From NCBI RefSeq assembly GCF_032854445.1, contig NC_088295.1, forward strand, positions 28,385,385 through 28,449,384: a stretch of DNA of 64,000 bases, written 5' to 3'. This DNA is from Liolophura sinensis. Lineage: Eukaryota; Mollusca; Polyplacophora; Chitonida; Chitonidae. Shown in pieces: positions 58,205-64,000 of the stretch. Position numbers and translations under genes: made by a program. How positions within the stretch are numbered: the stretch's first letter is position 1; each line of letters starts with the position of its first letter. The notes beneath the pieces were generated by a model, which was given only the letters and a program-made list of their open reading frames with translations, made no database searches and was not told where the DNA came from.

Positions 58205-59275
58205 GACGACTGCATGTTCAGATCCAGTTCTTTCGGGATATGTTACGGCGTGACTACTGGGTATTCAGATCCAGTTCTTACTGGTTTTACTGCGGCATGA
58301 CGATTGTGTGTTCAAATCCAGTTGTTACTGGTTCTGCTGCGCCGTGACGGCTGCGTGTTCAGATCAGATCTTACTGGTTCTGCCGCGGCGTGAGGGCTGC
58401 GTGTTTAGATCCAGTTTTTACTGGTTCTGCTGCGACGTGACGGCTGCGTGTTCAAATGCAGTTCTTACTGGTTCGCTGCGGCGTGACGACTGCGTGTTCA
58501 GATGCAGTTCTTACTGGTTCTGCTGCGGCGTGAGGGCTGCGTGTTTAGATCCAGTTTTTTTACTGGTTCTGCTGTAGCATGTCGGCTGCGTGTTCAGATC
58601 CAGTTCTTACTGGTTCTGCTGCTGCGTGACGATTGTGTGTTCAGATCCAGTTTTTACTGGTTCCGCTGCAGCGTGAGGGCTGCGTGTTCAGATGCAGTTC
58701 TTACTGGTTCTGCTGCGGCGTGAGGGCTGCGTGTTTAGATCCAGTTCTTACTGGTTCTGCTGCGGCGAGACGATTGCTTGTTCAGATCCAGTTTTTACTG
58801 GTTCTGCTGCGGCGTGACGATTGAATGATGGAATTCAGTTCTTCCTGGTTCTGCTGGTTCTGCTGCGGCGTAAAGAGTTGGTTTTCAGATCCAGTTCTAA
58901 TACTGATGAGCCTGCTGCGCGTGAAGGCTGTATGTTCAAATCCAGTTTTTACTGGTTCTGCTGCGGCGTGAGGGCTGCGTGTTCAGATCCAGTTTTTACT
59001 GGTTCTTCTGCGGCGTGACGGCTGTGTGTTCAGATGCAGTTCTTACTGGTTCTGCTGCGGCGTGACGATTGAATGATGGAATTCAGTTCTTCCTGGTTCT
59101 GCTGCGGCGTAAAGAGTTGGTTTTCAGATCCAGTTGTAATATTGACGAGCCTGCTGCGCGTGAAGGCTGTATGTTCAAATCCAGTTTTTACTGGTTCTGC
59201 TGTGGCATAGGCCTTACATGGCGTCAGCTGGAATGTTCCTGTAAACCGTAAACAATAATGTCGCGTGTTCAAATT
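58205..59275. repeat. 47-bp minisatellite, about 22 units, downstream of the orphan gene
   Basis: Unit GTTCAGATCCAGTTCTTACT plus GGTTCTGCTGCGGCGTGACGACTGCGT. A 248-bp block with the odd unit TTGAATGATGGAATTCAG occurs twice (58821 and 59069), showing a higher-order duplication. The period is not a multiple of three, so frames drift; it is not coding. Its GC content is well above the flanks. Confidence 0.92.
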
Positions 59276-59574
59276 CAGCTCTTAATTACTTGTTCTGCTG
59301 CGGTGTGACGTCAAGAACTGTGGGAACTTCCAGAATAATCATTCTTGTCGGCTAGCTAAGGTCGTTTCAGACAGGTTCATGCCAATAGGGTTCTACAGTT
59401 CTTGAACCATGTGCTGGACCGAGTGTTCTTCATATAGGTCCTGTTCTGTAACACCACTATAGCCTATAAAGTCGCAAGTATAAGCCTATTAGTCTATACT
59501 TGTCAGGTGCTGTATGATGATGGATTTGTACCCCGGCATTTGCACGATTTCCTCCACTATCCACTATTTCACGG

Positions 59575-59668
59575 CATTCGGTGAAATACACCGAGTATAA
59601 ATCAAATCATAAATATAAATATAAATCATATATATATTTGATTTATACTCGGTGTATTTCACCGAATG
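59575..59668. repeat. Perfect 33-bp inverted repeat with 28-bp AT-rich loop
   Basis: Arm 59575-59607 (CATTCGGTGAAATACACCGA…) and arm 59636-59668 (…TCGGTGTATTTCACCGAATG) are exact reverse complements, separated by cataaatataaa-type sequence. No target duplication or coding sequence is evident. Confidence 0.9.
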
Positions 59669-60983
59669 TCATGTATATATCTTGTCATGTATAATTGATA
59701 CTGAGACTGCCCCTCTCTTATCCGTTTAGTAAAACGCCCGCGCATTTGTCAATCCCATTGACCAGTAAATAAACCATATTATTTTACAACACTGTAAAAT
59801 GTCCAGAATCTGTTTATGGGCTTTATCGTATGGATGATGCTCATGGCATTTCGCAAGACTGGTCGAATCCACAGACTTTCGAACCATGGCTTACGAGTGA
59901 ACGGACCATTTCGTCAAATTCGCCATATGTACATGTGTATGTAGAGGCCTTATACTCACCATAGGAGAGGCGAGGTTTAGGTTGTCGACACCACCCGCAT
60001 TTACATGTCTCTTCCTTCATTAAAAACTAACCGACTTTACTAAAACTTCTTACTCATTAGTAATAAAGCTTTCTGGCGGTAGTAAATATAGCCTACCACA
60101 TTTAACTATACATTTCGTGCCGGAATCACGTTTTATACACAATAACGGCCGCCTCAGATGGCGTGGCTGAAAGTTCCACTGGCGAGTCGGTGGTGTTGGC
60201 AAAGTGGAAATTCTTCCTTTCCCCCTTGTCTCTATTCGCATGTGTGATGTATAGCCTTTATATACTTATGTATATGACGCATTCGTTATACAAGCCATGG
60301 TTCGAATCTCGGTGCTCGAGTGGGCCCCAAGTGCACGGAGGCTTTGCAGAGGGTCCAGTGCGTACCTCCCTGTATGCCTGTATATGTATATCATTGAAGC
60401 GTTCTGTTTGAAGCCCAGGTTCATTTAGGTTGTTATTACATGTGCATGGGGATGTCACAGTTTATGACAACATAACAATTTAAACATATATCAACTGTAT
60501 GTATAAGAGATGGTTAAAACGCTATATAGCGCTTACTATAGCTATGACTATACATCATGTCATTGACAAGTGAAGTTGTGTTCGCAGGAAATATTGCAAG
60601 TCATTAACCTTACTCGCCATGCAGATATCGTCTGTGTATATAGCCCTTGGCTAGAAGGTGATATCAATCGCGCTAATCTTTCCATCCATTCATCAACAAG
60701 CGTGAGCTGATGAGTACCTGAATTGCTATTTCTGTACACAGAAATCGGTAAATCTTGACAAAGCCGGTGTCTTATGAAAGAGACTACAATAGCTGGGTTT
60801 TCTACATGTGATAAACCTTTCAGCATGGACGTCAGAATAGGCGAGTTTCGAGTTCGAAGTCTTTCAAAGTTGAAGGTAGAAAAAGTCCAGCTGCCAAAAA
60901 TGTAAAGCAACTATATATGATCATATTCGCTGTAAAATGGACGTTTGAAAAAAGTGTCATTAAAAATAATTTAGAGTGGAGGA

Positions 60984-61073
60984 ATGATAGAGAAGATTGA
61001 GAATCTGAATGTCTGTGAACTTGACAAGTTCCTAAAGGAAAGAGGTGTCATTTGTGCCACTGGAAAAGGGTGA
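60984..61073 (+). pseudogene. Possible SAP-like exon or fragment
   Basis: ATG at 60984 opens a 29-codon frame reading MIEKIENLNVCELDKFLKER, then GVICATGKG and TGA, where the stop overlaps a good donor (GGGTGAGA). The helix-turn-helix-like pattern LxxLDKFLKERGV resembles the start of SAP domains found in many invertebrate proteins. No continuing exon is seen before the end of the window. It could be a first exon, a relic or chance. Confidence 0.25.
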
Positions 61074-61499
61074 GATTGGTAAACGGTAAATTAATGTCAA
61101 CAAAGGTTGACTAACATTTTTTACCATTCACATGACGCAGAAAGGGTGTTTTTATTTTTGAGTTCCAACTCCAAACTCCCTATTGACATTGTATCCAAAA
61201 TATTCCAATCCAGTTCGTTGTCTCGTTACATACAAATAGATGAAAAATCAGTATTACTTTGTATATATGCATGATGTACATAAGTCTGCATCTTTTCCTA
61301 CGTATACATAACTATTTCTAAAGGCTATAATGTTAGTCTATGCCTTCATATGTCTCAGCGTATAGATAACCAAGTTATAATCGATGTTAAGCGCCAAGCC
61401 ACACATTCGTCCTTATGAAAGCCGTGCATGATACATCATTAAAAATTCATTCGATCGATTTCACGGTTTTCGTTAGAAAATTTTCATCTTTTGGTCTGT

Positions 61500-61580
61500 A
61501 TTATTTATTTATTTATATGATGGACTGATATTTAACGCCGCAGTCAAGATTTTTGCACTAATATAACGGCGAGCAAGTCA
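61500..61580 (-). mobile_element. Decayed SINE tail fragment
   Basis: TTATTTATTTATATGATGG followed by TTTAACGCCGCAGTCAAGAT on plus resembles the SINE tail with many substitutions. Confidence 0.45.
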
Positions 61581-61720
61581 TTTGGATGCCGTACCCAAAC
61601 TCCAAGGTTTAGCGCCGCTGTATAAGCATCAGAAATGAAGGTCGAATAGGCCCCTATAGCCCTGTGAAAATAGGCCTGTTTAAAATTTTGTAAGCATCCA
61701 TCGAAGAAGTGAAAAGTATG

Positions 61721-61813
61721 CATGCATGTCTAGAGGTCTGCGTGTCATGGCTATATTTGTACACCGTGCATGCATGTCTAGAGGCCTGCGTGTCATGGCT
61801 ATATATGTACACC
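61721..61813. repeat. Two-copy tandem repeat of about 46 bp
   Basis: CATGCATGTCTAGAGG(T/C)CTGCGTGTCATGGCTATAT(T/A)TGTACAC occurs twice in succession, nearly identical. Confidence 0.85.
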
Positions 61814-64000
61814 CGTTAACATCACAGCTAGTAATGTGATCAAGATCAGCTACTAACATGTTACGCGCGGCAGCTAATTTGTATAGTACATGCACATCAG
61901 ATTTGAACTATATTTGAACATCAAATATAGTACAGAGATGTATCGTTCTGTTCATTTTGTTATCCCAAGTTCATAATTTAGGTCCCGAAGTGGGTTTGTC
62001 GGTATGTTGATACGGCACATACAGGCTGTAGGCCGTTTTGTGGTACATGGGGGGTGGGTGTTTCAACAAGCCTTTTATTTCTTTACTTTTTTCATTGTGT
62101 TTACTGCCATAGTCAATAATATTGAACATAAATACCACGGATGTCAAACCTATAGGGTTATGGAAACCGAGCAAACCCTGGTGGAAAACTATATACCAAC
62201 CCTCACTAGGCATCTAAACACTCTGACGTAAAGCCGTATAGTCGTATACAAGTGAAGGCTGTATTAAAGGCCAAGACGAAGGGGATGTGGTCGGGGTCCG
62301 AATGCGTACTCAACATCGGCCTTCGGCAGGGAATTTTTAGATTCTTTCTCCATGTTCTCGTTGTTCGTGGGGCCTTAATTGGTAATTATTAAATAGTCGG
62401 CGGTGCTCTTTGAGCCGTTTGCGCTGTTCATATATAACTTTTTTTAATCAGTACGGCATACAGGTCCTATAAGTCACATACATGTGTGACTGTTTGCCAA
62501 TAGCTTCCATGTCGTGCAAAGATCGCAACATGCATTCCTCCATATTTAAAACTGACCGCTATTGTATAAGTGAAACATTCATTATTATGGCGATAAATAA
62601 CAACAGATTAACCTTTAATGACTACTTTGTTAACTATATATACACTGTGTAATGTTGGGCAACTGAAATACTGTACATAACTTTATACAAAAAGTCTTCA
62701 ACGATATGAATTAAGTAATACAATATAGTATACGTATTTTTAGAAATCATACGTATCTTCATGCAAAACTGATGCTCACTGCATGTAAAGCCAGTTTGTA
62801 AATGCATGCATGAGACAAATTTTTCGGATCACACAGAAGCTAATAACACGGGACAGAATTACCTACCAATGTCTCTTTAATAGCAGCTGTTTAGACATAA
62901 CAGTTATAACTATGATTTTTGAAACAATTATAACGAGTGTATATATATATAGAAATATCAATTATATATGTGTATAACATAAACCCCAAATATTCAATTT
63001 CTCTTAAGAGTAAATTTGCCTTTCTGCCAGAATTTGGTTGAAAATCTATAGAACTTTCATGAAATAAAAACAAAAACACAATATATTTTGTACATTCTTA
63101 GAGATTAAGTGACGAGAAAATAGAAAAGAATTCGGTCAGAACAAAAATCATCGCCTCGGAACTTGCACTGTTTTGACCGGACATAACCTCACGTAAGGAA
63201 TGCCTGGCTAAATGTTCTTTTACTGACCAAGGTCCGGCTGTGTCCTCATACAACTGGGGTCAGTGTGGACACAGCCGTGTTCCGGACATGTGGTGACACA
63301 CGGCTTAAGGTCTCACTTGGCTGTATAAACAAAGACAACCTCGTTTGTGAGCATGGTTATTTCGTGAAATGTTCTTTTGTCTCTAAATATATATCTGCAC
63401 CGGTCCTGGGCCATATAATATACATGTAATTGTCCAGAAGCAAGACAAAACATAAAGAGAGAAAAAAAAAGCAAAACTTTTTTCAAGAAACGAACATTAC
63501 ACTCACATGTTTATATGCTTGGTTGATATGATTGTCGTTTGATGAAGTTTACTGTGATAAGTAAATTTATCAAACAATTTGCATGCAGAAATAAATCAAC
63601 AAAGTGAATGATTTTATCACGCTCGAATGGATGTGTAAATGTTAATTGGTCTTCGTAAGAAACACTCCTCCTTGTAAGACAAGGAAACATTAGGGCAACT
63701 GTTATGTCGGTTCATTCAAGTAAATCATGCTTCACCCTTCATGCAATGAGGTATGTCCGCGTTGGTACATTTCTACGAACAGGGTCAACCGGTACACAGG
63801 CCAGGAATTTCGACCTTTCAAATCGACAGGATATGTTCTGGTCTCCAACGGTATTAGGTGTACGGTGTTAAGTCCAAGGTCTACAAGACGATCTCCTATG
63901 TACATTTAAATTTAAGCCGGTGAAACTGGCAAAAATGGTTCATGGAAATGGTTCATGCGTAAATTAAAAGGGATCAGCCTCAAAGTACCCAGAAATTTAT

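Larger units (their letters stand above)
59670..64000. other. Intergenic region with no convincing gene
   Basis: AT-rich, with several open frames of 60-116 codons (the longest at 60560-60910, minus, begins with TTG). None has a recognisable domain or consistent splice signals. Small items inside it are listed separately. A weak hairpin occurs at 63232-63287 (GGCTGTGTCC and GGACACAGCC). Confidence 0.6.

Noticed and set aside
58023-59272. Cysteine-rich repetitive open frames after the orphan gene
   Set aside because: The 47-bp repeat shifts frame every unit; no start context, splice sites or known domain.
60290-60330. tRNA-like GGTTCGAATC
   Set aside because: No box A at the right distance and no cloverleaf.
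60560-60910. 116-codon minus-strand frame
   Set aside because: Starts with TTG, no recognisable domain, no splice or promoter support.

Overview
This is animal nuclear DNA. It is AT-rich, with small exons, GT-AG introns, tRNA-derived SINEs, foldback elements, a dead Tc1/mariner copy and three long minisatellites. The SINE family and the frequent tacatgta-type words suggest a lophotrochozoan, probably a mollusc; that is an inference from sequence style, not a taxonomic proof.

Most of the window (minus strand, 8..46491, with an untranslated first exon near 54.6 kb) is one gene: the fused, single-chain glutamate synthase (GOGAT, EC 1.4.1.14 type). I could place 45 coding exons by eye, from the ATG at 46491 to the TGA at 8-10. 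They cover, in order, the class II glutaminase domain (nucleophile Cys26), the central domain, the FMN/3Fe-4S synthase domain, the GXGXG domain, the two-4Fe-4S region and the FAD/NAD(P)H domains of the GltD-like half. The conceptual protein is about 2,083 residues. Between the GltB-like and GltD-like halves (exons 33-35, 6.2-8.25 kb) the assembled sequence has three small indels that break the frame, plus a tandem copy of the 5' part of exon 33 with its splice acceptor. Every other exon joins in phase.

Head-to-head with it, on the plus strand, is a two-exon gene (55459..55783 joined to 57256..57803) for a 290-residue protein that I do not recognise. It has a TATA box at 55306 and a polyadenylation signal at 58026. 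The roughly 0.6-kb spacer between the two putative TATA boxes holds two CACGTG E-boxes and two inverted CCAAT boxes, so it may be a shared divergent promoter.

The rest is intron or intergenic DNA rich in repeats: a 36-bp minisatellite and a Tc1-like element in the 9.5-kb intron 6, a TTAA-flanked piggyBac-style non-autonomous element in intron 9, a 42-bp minisatellite in the 5'UTR intron, a 47-bp minisatellite downstream of the orphan gene, a perfect 33-bp inverted repeat at 59.6 kb and about a dozen SINE copies. From about 59.7 kb to the end I find no convincing gene, only one possible SAP-like exon fragment at 60984.

Exon numbers count coding exons; coordinates and phases were worked out by hand from splice consensus and family knowledge, without a computed alignment.
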